From Fragilaria crotonensis (lineage: Eukaryota > Bacillariophyta > Fragilariophyceae > Fragilariales > Fragilariaceae): a DNA stretch of 64,000 nt. Position numbers and translations under genes: made by a program. The notes under the pieces were generated by a model. It had not been told where the DNA came from, did no database searches, and saw nothing but the letters and a program-made list of their open reading frames with translations. Numbering within the stretch: position 1 is the stretch's first letter; every line of letters begins with the position of its first letter. Where the stretch lies: positions 682,001-746,000 of the forward strand of contig JAKSYS010000881.1 in NCBI GenBank assembly GCA_022925895.1. The letters are read 5' to 3'. Of this stretch, positions 48,099-57,850 are shown one piece after another.

Positions 48099-48165
48099 AC
48101 CGGTAGTGAAAAGACATGCACGAGGATCCCGACTGCTTTTGTCGCTGGAACGCATTCGGTCCGAG

Positions 48166-48186
48166 TGTCATGTGTCATGTGTCATG
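48166..48186 (+). repeat. Heptamer tandem repeat (TGTCATG)x3
   Basis: Three perfect seven-base units between the GGTCTAC and TTGTGTG arrays, with an unrelated sequence. Confidence 0.9.
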
Positions 48187-48275
48187 TTGTCATACTATAT
48201 CATGTACCTGGTATATCATAAATTCGAATATACAGTATATTTCGTTTTTATTCTTCATATATACCATATACCTTG

Positions 48276-48416
48276 TTGTGTGTTGTGTGTTGTGTGTTGT
48301 GTGTTGTGTGTTGTGTGTTGTGTGTTTGTGTGTTGTGTGTTGTGTGTTGTGTGTTGTGTGTTGTGTGTTGTGTGTTGTGTGTTGTGTGTTGTGTGTTGTG
48401 TGTTGTGTGTTGTGTG
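48276..48416 (+). repeat. Heptamer satellite (TTGTGTG)n, about 20 copies
   Basis: 141 bp of TTGTGTG units with a single eight-base variant (TTTGTGTG-type) near 48325. Open frames across it, reading CVVCCVL repeats or their antisense NTQHTTH, are artefacts. Confidence 0.95.
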
Positions 48417-48848
48417 ACACCCTTCCGAATTTTTCTTAAGATTTTGGTCGGAAGTGCCAGGATCTATCGGGAAGCTGGACCTTGCTGTTGTTCGTCCAAG
48501 CCTTCCACCATGCATACTCGGTGCTGCAATCTATGTGTTCTGCTGGTAGAGCAAAGTACTTGCACAAGACTACGACGTACATATAATACTCCTCGCTGAT
48601 ATGATAAGGAATGTAGTACAAGTACTTGTGCCCATTACTGATTTAGGAATTTGAAGAAGAACTTCGTTCGTGTTCACAGTGAACAACACGACGAAAAAAT
48701 GATTTGGACGTCAGACGGATCTAGCGTTGAAATCGGATCGAAACTAACTCCGAGCGTAGACCAGCATTTCTCAGAATTTAACCAATATATATCAAAGCAA
48801 TCGTAGGGACAAAGTGTGTAAGCATTGGAAACTTACCTTCGCAGCAAC
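48417..48848. other. Upstream region of the purine permease gene
   Basis: Non-coding. It contains a small GTAC patch at 48560-48625 and then plain sequence leading to the permease ATG. Confidence 0.5.
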
Positions 48849-50757
48849 ATGGCAGCAATCATAGCCTCGATCAACAGTTCTGTCCAGAGCTCCTTTGTTG
48901 GTCGTTTTTTCAAGATGGAAGAGCGCGGAACCAACTTCTTCACTGAGCTCAATGGAGCCTGCTCGACATTCATGTCGATGGGTAAGCGGACTACTTACTT
49001 GCCTCGTATGCCATGTCGCTAGTATTTTCTCATCATAAACCCTTCCAATATAATTTGTAGCCTACATCCTTGCTGTTAATCCCCGCATTCTATCCGAAAG
49101 TGGTGGGCCTTGCGTGCCTCCCGATGGTGCGATCTTCGATCCAACCTACTCGCAGTGCATCGAGGACGTGAAGCGAGAGTACATCACTTCAACTGCTATT
49201 GGGTCCATGTTTGGTTGCCTTTGCATGGGTCTCCTTGCCAATCTTCCCGTGGCCCTTGCGCCTGGAATGGGAATGAATGCCTACTTTACGTACTCCGTGG
49301 TCGGATTCCGAGGCACGGGCGCCATATCATATCAAGCCGCTGTCACAGCCGTTATGATTGAAGGAAGCATCTTTTTGGTCCTTGCCCTCACAGGAATTCG
49401 ATATGCGATCATCAAGCTAATCCCTGAACCCGTCAAAACTGCAACCCCAGCCGCCATTGGCGCCTTTCTTGCTCACCTAGGCCTACAGACTGCCGAAGGA
49501 ATTGGTGTAGTCGTTTCTGATATTGCCACGGCCGTCACCTTGGGTGGTTGTCCAGAGGATAAACGAACCAATCTGGTTGCATTCACTGACGCTTGTCAAG
49601 CTGACGTTAATGCCTGCGTGGTGTCAGATTCCTACACATGCGATGAGTTGGGAGGTGTCATGTCATCACCAACGACATGGGTCGGAATTCTTGGGTTGCT
49701 GATGATGTCCATCATGATTGCTTACAAGTACGTATTTCCCGTCGGACTGCCTTTCTTCGCATTGCATCATCTGACATAATTCTCTTCGATTATCAATGCT
49801 GAACAGACACCGTGCCGCTTTTGTCGTTGGAATCGGGTTCGTCACTTTCATTAGTTGGTTCCGAGGAACTGCTATCACTTACTTCCCCTACACCGAGGCA
49901 GGTGACAATCGTTTCGCCTATTTCAAGCAAGTTGTGGCGATTGAGCCCATAAACCAGATTCTAGTTCCTTTCACCAGTGACTTGGGCCCTGTCGCTGTTG
50001 CTCTCATCACTTTCTTGTATGTTGATTTCTTGGATACTACTGTAAGTTGTCGAGCGTTGAGCGCGCCATCGAACATGATGTGACCTTCTTACCTGATACC
50101 TGGTACTCGTCGTTTTAGGGCACTCTCTTTGCGATAGCTTCTTCCATGGGATACGTCGACGAAAAGGGTGACTTCCCAAGGAGCAAGCTGGCCTTCGCCT
50201 CCGACGCCTTGGCGACCATGTTTGGATCGTTGTTCGGTCTTTCTCCCGTCACGTGCTATGTCGAAAGCGGTGCTGGAGTTGAAGCAGGCTCTCGTACTGG
50301 CCTGACTGCTGTATTCTGCGGCTTCTTCTTCTTCCTATCGCTCTTCTTTGCACCCATCATTGCAAGCATTCCTCCATGGGCAAGTGGAGGCGCTCTTATC
50401 ATTGTCGGATCCCTCATGGCCCGCGCCCTCAAGGACATCAAGTGGCACAACCCGACTCACGCATTGACGGCCTTTTTGACTGTGATCGTTATGCCATTGA
50501 CGTACTCCATTGCGTATGGCCTTATCGCCGGCATGATAACCTTTTTTGTTTCGGAGGGAATCTTTCTGTTGCTCTCCTATGTTGGCATTCCCAAGCCTGA
50601 TTACGGCGATGAGCCTCCGCTGCCACCAGTTGATACGACTAGTAAGAAGACCGAAACCAGGGAGGGCGGAACGGACGAGCCAGAAGAAGCACCAGCTGAT
50701 TACACTGAAGGGACTGCGACAGAACGAAAGGATAAGGACGACGAGGTCGACGTCTGA
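48849..50757 (+). CDS. AzgA-type purine (adenine/guanine/hypoxanthine) permease, four exons
   Basis: A 557-residue membrane transporter of the AzgA branch of the NCS2/NAT superfamily, which imports purine bases by proton symport. Signatures: TELNGACSTFMSM|AYILAVNPRIL near the N terminus, LPVALAPGMGMNAYFTYSVVG, and SPVTCYVESGAGVEAGSRTGLTA with about 12 hydrophobic segments overall. Exons 48849-48981, 49061-49727, 49807-50041 and 50119-50757, with introns of 79, 79 and 77 nt, all GT-AG (GTAAGC, GTACGT, GTAAGT); joined, they give one continuous frame. The loop with DACQADVNACVVSDSYTCDE holds several cysteines and looks lumenal or extracellular. The last 60 residues are acidic and cytosolic. It is convergent with the patatin-like gene, 183 bp apart. 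The deaminase at 17304 acts on related bases, but the distance makes functional linkage speculative. Confidence 0.9.
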
Positions 50758-50940
50758 GTGAAAAGATCTCCTTCCCAACCCTGCAAGAAGCGCTGGTCAG
50801 AGAGCCACGTGCAGACGCCTGATGTATGATTGCGTGCCGATGTTAAGATGTAATTTGCGTGTCCAACCAACTTTGTTAAAGTAAAGCACTGGCGCCTCCC
50901 ATTAGTTTCTATAATACCATAGCGATTAACTGAACGTGTT

Positions 50941-52542
50941 TTACCTTTTTGTCGATCGCTCGGAATTCACCATGTACGGTGCCGACGCCTTCCACTTTTC
51001 AGGATCCTCTCCCTTCGCTTCCAGGTGGACTTGAAAAGCTGATTTGTGTTTTGAAGATATCACCATGGGATCGTATTCCAGAATCTCGTCGGGAAAATAC
51101 TGTCGTGCCACAGCTTCTCCTCGACCTCGTTCCGCAGGGTCTTCCACCAGAGCATCATAGGCGCGAGCGAAGCCCCTTCGGACGCCGTCAAATATGACGC
51201 TGCGTCGAGCTTCCAAACGAGCGACTTCGGGTGATCCTGGAGGCACCGCCACAGTCAGCACATGGGGTTTGGTCGTGTCGGTGTAGGCACGATCGAAATC
51301 ATTGGCCATCTCATTAAGGGCCAAAACATCTTTCGCGTAGAGCATCTTGTGCAATCCCTTGTTCATGTAGTCTAGGATGCGAGGCAGATTGTTTTTGCGC
51401 TTGAAAAAACGGCGAAAGATCATCCGTTCAAAGATGGAGGACTTGCCGGTAACGTCGGTGCCGTCCGGTCTTGTTCGTAAGACAACGACATGTGTGGCAC
51501 CCTCGGCGATGGCAGATTTAAAAGGCATTGGTTCGTACAAAAGCGCGTCCGCCATGGGGATGGCATTTTTCAAGTTGTTTCCTAATCTCATCTTCCCAGT
51601 CGTATCGTCTCGATTCATGAGAGGACCCGCAATGCCTGGCAATAGACATGAAGCATGCATGCACTGCGCAAGTTCAGCGAGTGACGAGAAGCTCCCATTT
51701 TCCATGTCCATGACAACAGCCTTTTCATCACGGAGGTTTGAAGCGATAATCTTGATAGGCTGTTTCGGTTGTTGCCTAACGAACTCTTCCCAATCCAATG
51801 GTTTGGTTTCTTGTAGTGTACGCTTTAGCAGAAAGTTGAGATCCAAGACTGGCCTTCCAAATCGAGGTTTGGTGATAAAATCGTACCAGAGTCGAGGGTT
51901 TAACGCCCCTATTCCCAGGGCACGCATGAGCCGCTTGGCATCGATAAACTCCTTGCCAGCGGTTGTCAAACTGTCATAGTATATTTCAGGACCGAACCAC
52001 TGCAACTGTCTTGTCACAAAGTATGATCCAATTACACCACCGGCAGATGAACCATACACAACGTCCACTGCATCCTCCAAACCCAAGTAATAGAGCGCGG
52101 CTACCATACCTGCTGACAGGCATCCTCGCATACCGCCGCCTTCGACAGATAGGGCAACTTTGAAACCATCATCCTTGGTGCCCGATCTCCGTCGCTGATG
52201 CAAGAGCTCGACTACGGGATGGATCGAGCCTGGAAAATCAGGAGAACCAATTCTTTGGGTATCTCCTTGGACATTGCATGCCTTGAGCCGAGCAGGGTAG
52301 TCAATTTTTCCTCCTTTCTTCTTTCGAAAAAGATCGTTCGTTTCGGCAATGTATTGATCGAGCTCTTCTTGTGTATGGATATCATATTTGAGGTTGTCCT
52401 TCTTTGCTTTGAAGGAGATGACTTCATTGAGATTCGGATACACGGGCAAGCGAGTCGCCAGTGATGTTTGGAAAGCTTTGACTTCAATTTGATGTAACCC
52501 AAGCAGGCAAAGGAGCGATCCGGCTATGACTCGTCCTCTCAT
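50941..52542 (-). CDS. Patatin-like phospholipase with secretory/plastid leader
   Basis: A 533-residue patatin-family acyl hydrolase. The Ser-Asp dyad is clear: oxyanion loop VEGGGMRG (135-140), nucleophile elbow YGSSAGG (Ser166), and Asp332 in PMADALLYEP, where many relatives have DGG or DGA. Such enzymes release fatty acids from phospholipids or galactolipids. The N terminus (MRGRVIAGSLLCLLGLHQIEVKA|FQTSLATRL) is a signal peptide with Phe at +1, followed by a Ser/Thr/Arg stretch, the pattern of diatom plastid precursors, although the ASAF motif is imperfect. Plastid or ER lipid remodelling is therefore likely (inference). A single exon is supported, with the ATG at 52542. It diverges from the TPR-J gene, and the shared spacer holds GTAC and heptamer repeats. 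Confidence 0.87.
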   Translation of the reverse strand: MRGRVIAGSLLCLLGLHQIEVKAFQTSLATRLPVYPNLNEVISFKAKKDNLKYDIHTQEELDQYIAETNDLFRKKKGGKIDYPARLKACNVQGDTQRIGSPDFPGSIHPVVELLHQRRRSGTKDDGFKVALSVEGGGMRGCLSAGMVAALYYLGLEDAVDVVYGSSAGGVIGSYFVTRQLQWFGPEIYYDSLTTAGKEFIDAKRLMRALGIGALNPRLWYDFITKPRFGRPVLDLNFLLKRTLQETKPLDWEEFVRQQPKQPIKIIASNLRDEKAVVMDMENGSFSSLAELAQCMHASCLLPGIAGPLMNRDDTTGKMRLGNNLKNAIPMADALLYEPMPFKSAIAEGATHVVVLRTRPDGTDVTGKSSIFERMIFRRFFKRKNNLPRILDYMNKGLHKMLYAKDVLALNEMANDFDRAYTDTTKPHVLTVAVPPGSPEVARLEARRSVIFDGVRRGFARAYDALVEDPAERGRGEAVARQYFPDEILEYDPMVISSKHKSAFQVHLEAKGEDPEKWKASAPYMVNSERSTKR

Positions 52543-53105
52543 GCTTTTGCTGCTTCTCCTTTCTTTGTGTCAAATGAGAATCTCATCATCAGTTCAACTG
52601 GAAATGTGGAGTGCGGAGCATAGCAGACGACGTTTCTGTCGTGTTTTTTGGTTGTCGACGTCCTCGGCGTATGGTTTTTCAAGGGCTTCACGCTCACGCT
52701 ATCATACTGCAGTACTGGAGTACCATCCAGTTTTCAGTACTGGTGACTGATGCGCTGTCCGTCTATTACACATACAAAAAATCCCCTTCCCACAGCACCA
52801 CTTTTGCCAAGTGCCAAGTGGAAGGTGGAAAGTGGCGGCAATGGTTGGCGGCATCGAGCAGCGAGCAGCGAGCAGCGAGTGCATCCTTTCGCTACATACA
52901 GACTGACTGACTCTTCAAGAGTACTACCGGTCCGGTGCTCGGCGGTATGTACTATGTACCTATGTAGCCAGTACATACTATTACAAAATCGCGTCACGCC
53001 GGTGTCATAGGGTGGTGCAGTTCCTCGTTCCTCGTACTGGGTGCTCCGTACAAGTACAGGCATTTCATATGTCAATTGGTCACACGTGTATCATAGGCTG
53101 CGCCC
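52543..53105. other. Divergent spacer with GTAC clusters and seven-base repeats
   Basis: Non-coding. GTAC patches lie at 52690-52745 and 52915-53060. Seven-base repeats include GCCAAGT x2 then GGAAGGT GGAAAGT (about 52806-52833), CGAGCAG x3 (52855-52875) and GTTCCTC x2 (53020-53033). Promoters of the patatin-like and TPR-J genes presumably lie here. Confidence 0.6.
52855..52878 (+). repeat. Heptamer tandem repeat (CGAGCAG)x3
   Basis: Three perfect seven-base units plus CGAG; part of a run of several consecutive seven-base periodic words starting near 52806. Confidence 0.9.
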
Positions 53106-54338
53106 ATGTGTTTGGAAGTCTTGTCGACGCCGGTTCGACCGACTAGAACTGCCGCTGAGACAGACTCATCCCTCACCATGGCCTCGACTTCTGCCACCGC
53201 CGGCAAGAACGACGACGATGGTGGATGTCATGCGCGAGAAGACTGGGAAGTGCAGCGTGATGCCTACAAGGTTACTGGTGACGATGCGTTTCGGCGTGGA
53301 GATTTCACAGAAGCAATTGCCTTTTATTCCAATGCGTTGGAACTCGATCCAAGTCATGTAGTTCTGTTGTCCAATCGAAGCGCCGCTCATTTAAAAGCCG
53401 GTAACAAATCAAAATCCCTCCAAGACGCCAAGGCGTGTGTAGATGCTGATCCCAAATTCGCCAAGGGATATTCGCGGCTTGCTGCAGCACAGCAGAGTCT
53501 GGGACGATGGCAAGCAGCAAAGGAATCCTATGAGAAGTTGTTGGTTTTTGATCCGCATAGCGTTGTTGCCAAGAGTGGCCTGGATGATATTCTATCAAAA
53601 CTTACGGAAGAAGAGAAAGAAGAAGAGCATGTTCAAGTGAAAGAAGAAAAGGACCCCGCAGCATCCGGCGACGATGACTTGCTGGATGATTTCTTTTCCG
53701 AGGTCGAAAGTGTCGCGACCAAAACAACGAAACCTCAGGTAGACGAAGGTCCCAAGGTCATTAGCAATCAAAAGAAAGATTTGGGAACGGCTGCTGAGCA
53801 GATTGAACGCTTGCTGGCTCCCAACTACCAATGGCGAAATCTTAATCCTTTTTTTATTCTCGACGTATCACACGAGGCCACGGACGATGACATTTCGCGT
53901 CGGTACAAGGCACTAAGCCTCCTGCTACACCCCGACAAGTGTCAAATGTTAAACCGTGCGAAAGAGGCATACGATGAAGTTCAGCGCGCCAAGGCCATGT
54001 TAAACAATGAGGATAAGGCACGCCACGTTCGTGGGTTGGTGGAGCAGGGAATGAAACTGGGTAAACAGCTTTGGAAAGAGAAAGGTCGTTCAGAGCCCTT
54101 AGCAGACGTGCAAAGCAGAGAGGTGCACCGCATCTTTGCTCAAATTGAGTTGAAGCGACGCGAAGTAGAAAAGAATGAGCGGAAGCACGAGGAACGTGAA
54201 CGTCGTCAAGAGGAAGAAGAGCTGGAAAAGGAACGCCGCGAGCGAAAGTTTGACAAGAATTGGAGGGATGAATCACGAGTCGACAAACGAATTGGAAATT
54301 GGCGAGACTTTCAAGAGAAAAAGAAACCAAAGCTTTAG
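53106..54338 (+). CDS. TPR and J-domain co-chaperone, DNAJC8-like J domain
   Basis: A 410-residue co-chaperone. Three TPR units cover about residues 50-165 (GDDAFRRGDFTEAIAFYSNA onwards), of the STI1 type that binds Hsp70/Hsp90 tails. An acidic linker follows, then a J domain at about 245-300 (LNPFFILDVSHEATDDDISR, HPD at 275-277) that stimulates Hsp70 ATPase. The wording of the J domain and the following helical Lys/Glu/Arg-rich tail (LVEQGMKLGKQLW, EKNERKHEERER) match DNAJC8/Spf31, a spliceosome-associated J protein, but DNAJC8 has no TPR. The longest frame starts at 53106. The Met at 53178 has a better context (ACCATGG) and may be the true start, giving 386 residues. It is convergent with the next gene, only 30 bp apart. 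Confidence 0.85.
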   Translation: MCLEVLSTPVRPTRTAAETDSSLTMASTSATAGKNDDDGGCHAREDWEVQRDAYKVTGDDAFRRGDFTEAIAFYSNALELDPSHVVLLSNRSAAHLKAGNKSKSLQDAKACVDADPKFAKGYSRLAAAQQSLGRWQAAKESYEKLLVFDPHSVVAKSGLDDILSKLTEEEKEEEHVQVKEEKDPAASGDDDLLDDFFSEVESVATKTTKPQVDEGPKVISNQKKDLGTAAEQIERLLAPNYQWRNLNPFFILDVSHEATDDDISRRYKALSLLLHPDKCQMLNRAKEAYDEVQRAKAMLNNEDKARHVRGLVEQGMKLGKQLWKEKGRSEPLADVQSREVHRIFAQIELKRREVEKNERKHEERERRQEEEELEKERRERKFDKNWRDESRVDKRIGNWRDFQEKKKPKL

Positions 54339-54368
54339 ATTACAATGTTGATACACGGTGAGGGTGAC

Positions 54369-55731
54369 TCAAGTCTTGCAACAAATTAGCATTGATGGAA
54401 ACGGCGACCTGCGGAGGTCGTTATTGACACTCCGGCTTCCTGTGTATTCAGGGTGGAAGATTTCGAGGAACATCTTGCCTCTTGTTATGCGTTTCAGTGC
54501 AGCATTGACAGTGATGGCAAATTGTCGCCATTGTGAAGCATTGAAGGCGCTAAATCGAGGTGTTATCATGACGGAGCTCACGACAACGCCCTTGCGTTCT
54601 TGACTACGTTGGTTGAGCTCGTACACGATAGCCCAGACATCAGCATACGCTTCTTCAGCAATGGTAGCCTTGGAGTGAAACCATCTGTCTTCTACTGTAT
54701 TGGCATGCTTGAGAGCATTGCCAGACTGATGACTCCTATCCATGAACCAATTTTGCGTACAGTCAACAACTGCATCGGCAGAAAAGAATGATGGAACGTA
54801 ATCATCTCCTCTGCTTGGGACCACGTCATTTGGTTCTGAAGCGGCTGCAGAATTGAACAGGCGTTCCAGATTCATTCGTTGTTTATCCATGAAGTATGAC
54901 TCATCAACGGGCAGCCCGAGGTGGCTTTTCCTTTTCGAGAAGTGCAGCCCAGCCGTTGGAAACGGCGCATGGCGCTCTGGACTGAAAAGAGATGGTGCAT
55001 TCTTATACTTGGGATGAAACGCTGTCAGCGAGAAATCCAATCCAAAGTGCATACTCAGATCTCGCCCAAGGTCCACAGCTGAATTCAACACTGTGAATGA
55101 ATCGTAGACGTACAGCTCTTTACAATAAGGAAAACAGATCATGTATACTCCACCGTCGCGTTCACCTTTTTCATTAATGGCTCGGACCATAGTGCTCCAG
55201 TAGTAGGCCATACAACCGAGCATGTCAGTGTACGGACAAACTTTGACGCCAATTAGCTTTCTATAAAGTTCATCACCTTTCATCCACCCCACAGCCCCCG
55301 ATGTTTGACTCCACGTCTTTAAAAGCTTCCTAACATCCTTGCGAGTTAATTCCGATGCCGATGCAGCGTTGTACCCCAACAATCGTTTCATGGCTGCCAT
55401 CTTGTCGGCAGCGGCTGTGGAGTCCAGTCGTCGGAGTAGTTCATCGTCCAAAGAGTCCGATGAAAATCGAGAGATGTCATCAAAGTAATGGCGCTGTGTG
55501 AGGAGATTTCTGTGCACCTGATTGAATGATCGATGGGGGATGAGTGCGGTCGTTTTCTGAACATCACCTCTGGTCACAGGTGGCCAATTCGCATTGGAAA
55601 TGAAGAACTTTTTGCAAGGTTGAAAATTATAGACGTACCAGTGCCGTTGGGAGAGATAAGAACGCAGACGTCAAGAAGAGGTTCCATTGAAGCAATACAT
55701 GCAACAAGGAGAACTGGGTTGTGCTTAGCAT
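54369..55731 (-). CDS. Plastid-targeted DUF1415-like protein (two exons)
   Basis: About 426 residues from exons 55639-55731 and 54369-55556; the 82-nt intron (GTACGT...GTTCAG, phase 0) joins them in frame. Exon 1 encodes a leader, MLSTTQFSLLHVLLQWN then LFLTSAF|LSLP, a signal peptide with an ASAF-type motif. It is followed by a basic Ser/Thr-rich stretch, so plastid import is predicted. The body contains GVKVCPYTDMLGC and two similar blocks, FHPKYKNAPSLFSPERHAPF and IFHPEYTGSRSVNNDL with RRSPFPSML. The Cys-Pro and FHP-x-Y...R-x-P-[FY]-P motifs recall DUF1415 proteins of bacteria and plastids, whose function is unknown. Without exon 1 the frame has no suitable ATG, which supports the two-exon model. 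Confidence 0.7.
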
Positions 55732-56463
55732 TGCAAACGTTCCGCAAGTATGACTTGTTGCTCGCAAAGAGAATGTTGATTGGGGTTCGTGAAGTGTCGA
55801 CAGCTTGAACCGCCGAACAATGTTCCGATCACGCCAGGCGGAACAAATTCTGTCACGACTGAACACGGAATGCCCAATGGTATGACGTATTCATATGACG
55901 TATGACCGACTACTGCCTAGTACTGGAGTACTAAGTACTGTACAGCTCTTATGTATAATGTGCTCAGAGTACAGTATCATACTCCAGTACCAAGATTTGA
56001 ATTTATAAGTGGAAAACATGCTTCAGTGGTTTACACTTATTCGTGCAGTTTTCGAGCATTTGCACACCTGAGATCCTTGTGTTCATACATTGCCAGTACT
56101 TGTATGCTTGAATGCTTTGTACCGTGCTATTAGGCAATCACATCCTTGTATCATAGGAGGGATATAGGCCGAGATGACCGCTGCCTTAACGCGTAACAGT
56201 GAAGACTCAAGACCCTGTTTGACATCGACCTGTGGCTGCGTACTTGCAATCGATCCCAATCATCTGGCAGGACATAACTTCTGCAGCAACTATACCGTTA
56301 GCCGTTGACTATCAATAAGACTTCTTTCAGCATAATAGGATTAAAGAGGGAGCTTCAGTCAGGTCATGACTGAAGTCTTGTTATCCACCACAAATAGCCA
56401 GCTACCTAAGGACTCAATTCATGGGATCCGCAGTCCGCATCTACTACACTCGAAGCTCAGAAC
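55732..56463. other. Spacer with GTAC patch
   Basis: No gene seen. GTAC palindromes lie at 55905-56000, in the 5' flank of the DUF1415-like gene. Confidence 0.5.
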
Positions 56464-57057
56464 TTATGGAGATCCAGCCTTGACAATGAGAGAGATGAGA
56501 ACGAAGCTGAACACGAACAAAACGGTGGTATCGTATGGGCTGAAGAAGTAGTTTTCACCAACGCTGAGGTCGGAACGGATGGCACTTGGGTCAGGTCGAC
56601 TCTTGGCAGATCCGGTAAGGAAAGTCGCGGTAGCGGTTCCGCGTTGTCTGCGCTCAAGCACCGTGAGACCATCGTCGTATACAAAGGTGCCCAACTTCTT
56701 CGCGCGCTTAGTGGAAGGAGCGGCGAGACTGATCTTTGGTTTAGGAGGGATCTTGCCTGTCAACGATGGCAACTTGAAGGCTGGCTTCGCAGCAACAACC
56801 TTCTTGACAACTGGCTTAGCGACAGCCTTGGGAGCGGCCTTGGCAACAACCTTGGCGGCAGGCTTGGCAACGGCCTTGACAACAGGCTTTGCAACAACCT
56901 TGGCAACAACCTTAGCGACAGGCTTGGCAACAACCTTAGCGACAGGCTTGGCAACAACCTTTGCAGCAGGCTTCGATACTGCGCGAGTAGCAAACGGTGG
57001 CGAGAAGGCGCTCGAAGAGGCCAAGAGGAGGGTCACAACAGCAGCTACCGACTTCAT
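56464..57057 (-). CDS. Plastid-targeted Lys-Pro-Ala repeat membrane protein, copy 1
   Basis: A 197-residue protein not assigned to a named family. The leader MKSVAAVVTLLLASSSAF|SPPFATRA is a textbook diatom bipartite plastid signal. Residues about 30-95 are a polycationic repeat of AKPxAKVV-type octapeptides, like a histone-H1 tail. A conserved block follows (KPKISLAAPSTKRAKKL, FVYDDGLTVLERRQRG, FLTGSAKSRPDPSAI), then one C-terminal membrane helix (TTVLFVFSFVLISLIVKAG). A thylakoid- or envelope-anchored protein with a basic arm is the reading. The tandem paralogue at 57851 shares all these parts, and about 60 bp just upstream of each ATG (57120-57185 and 58557-58615) are also conserved. Codon use is strongly biased, suggesting high expression. 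Confidence 0.8.
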   Translation of the reverse strand: MKSVAAVVTLLLASSSAFSPPFATRAVSKPAAKVVAKPVAKVVAKPVAKVVAKVVAKPVVKAVAKPAAKVVAKAAPKAVAKPVVKKVVAAKPAFKLPSLTGKIPPKPKISLAAPSTKRAKKLGTFVYDDGLTVLERRQRGTATATFLTGSAKSRPDPSAIRSDLSVGENYFFSPYDTTVLFVFSFVLISLIVKAGSP

Positions 57058-57850
57058 CGTACGAACACTTTGCTTCGTTATGTAAGAAGTAGTTGTGTAT
57101 GATTAGATGCTCCTTGAACCCATTTTCCAATCTAAAGGATTTGCTTCTCAGATCCGAGTTCAACATCATCCTACGTACGGCTACGTGCCGCCGTCAGAAA
57201 GAATAACGCGTAGAATTCACGAAGCAAATGGATCTTGTCTTGCTCCTGTACAATGTACAATCATCTGGTACAGGTGTTATCACTCCAACTCGAAGTGCTT
57301 GTTGTGTACTCCTTGATGTTCATGCTTTGACGTCTTATTATTATTGTTTTGATGTTTCGCAGAATACTCAGCCCTACGCCCCGCAACACCACGACCTGAC
57401 AGACATGGTCGTGACAGACATGGTCGTGACCATTGTCGAGGTGACAATTGTTGATGCTGCCCCCAAGAGTCGTCGAAAACCGGCGTCGTAAGAACATTTT
57501 TGGGTGAGTGTTGCAAGTGTTGTATTATCATCAGTCGGACTGGTTCGCATGGCCGTCGTCCGAAAATGGACCGCAGTTACACTTATCCATCATCGGTGAT
57601 ATGCGCCTGTCACTGTGTCCCCCATGACATATCGGAGTCTGGATTTGCTGCAAGTCCTCAGCAAAAACAAATCGCATTCCACTGTGCATAACTACTCTCA
57701 AAGGCAGAGCTGCAGAAAAAAGATTTTGTTTGGTGCAGCAGTCCGCAAACTTAGCTAAGGGGTTACTCGTAGTAGTGGTTAAACCGGGAGAACGCGAACC
57801 AAGGGACTGAACTTTTGGCTCCGGCATCTAGTCTAGGTATTCATGCTCAC
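57058..57850. other. Spacer between tandem duplicates
   Basis: About 0.8 kb. The part next to copy 1 matches the upstream region of copy 2, so the promoter was duplicated too. A 15-base direct repeat (GACAGACATGGTCGT) occurs twice near 57395-57430. No gene. Confidence 0.5.

Noticed and set aside
46994-48106. 370-codon frame of RSTVYGL repeats
   Set aside because: Pure consequence of a seven-base satellite that lacks stops in all three plus frames; no non-repeat coding sequence.
47022-48416. Telomere or CRISPR array
   Set aside because: The units GGTCTAC and TTGTGTG are not known telomere repeats, arrays are internal between genes, and there are no spacers between repeats.
48106-48599. Cys/Val-rich frames and antisense His/Thr/Gln frames
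   Set aside because: Translations of the TTGTGTG array and its flanks.
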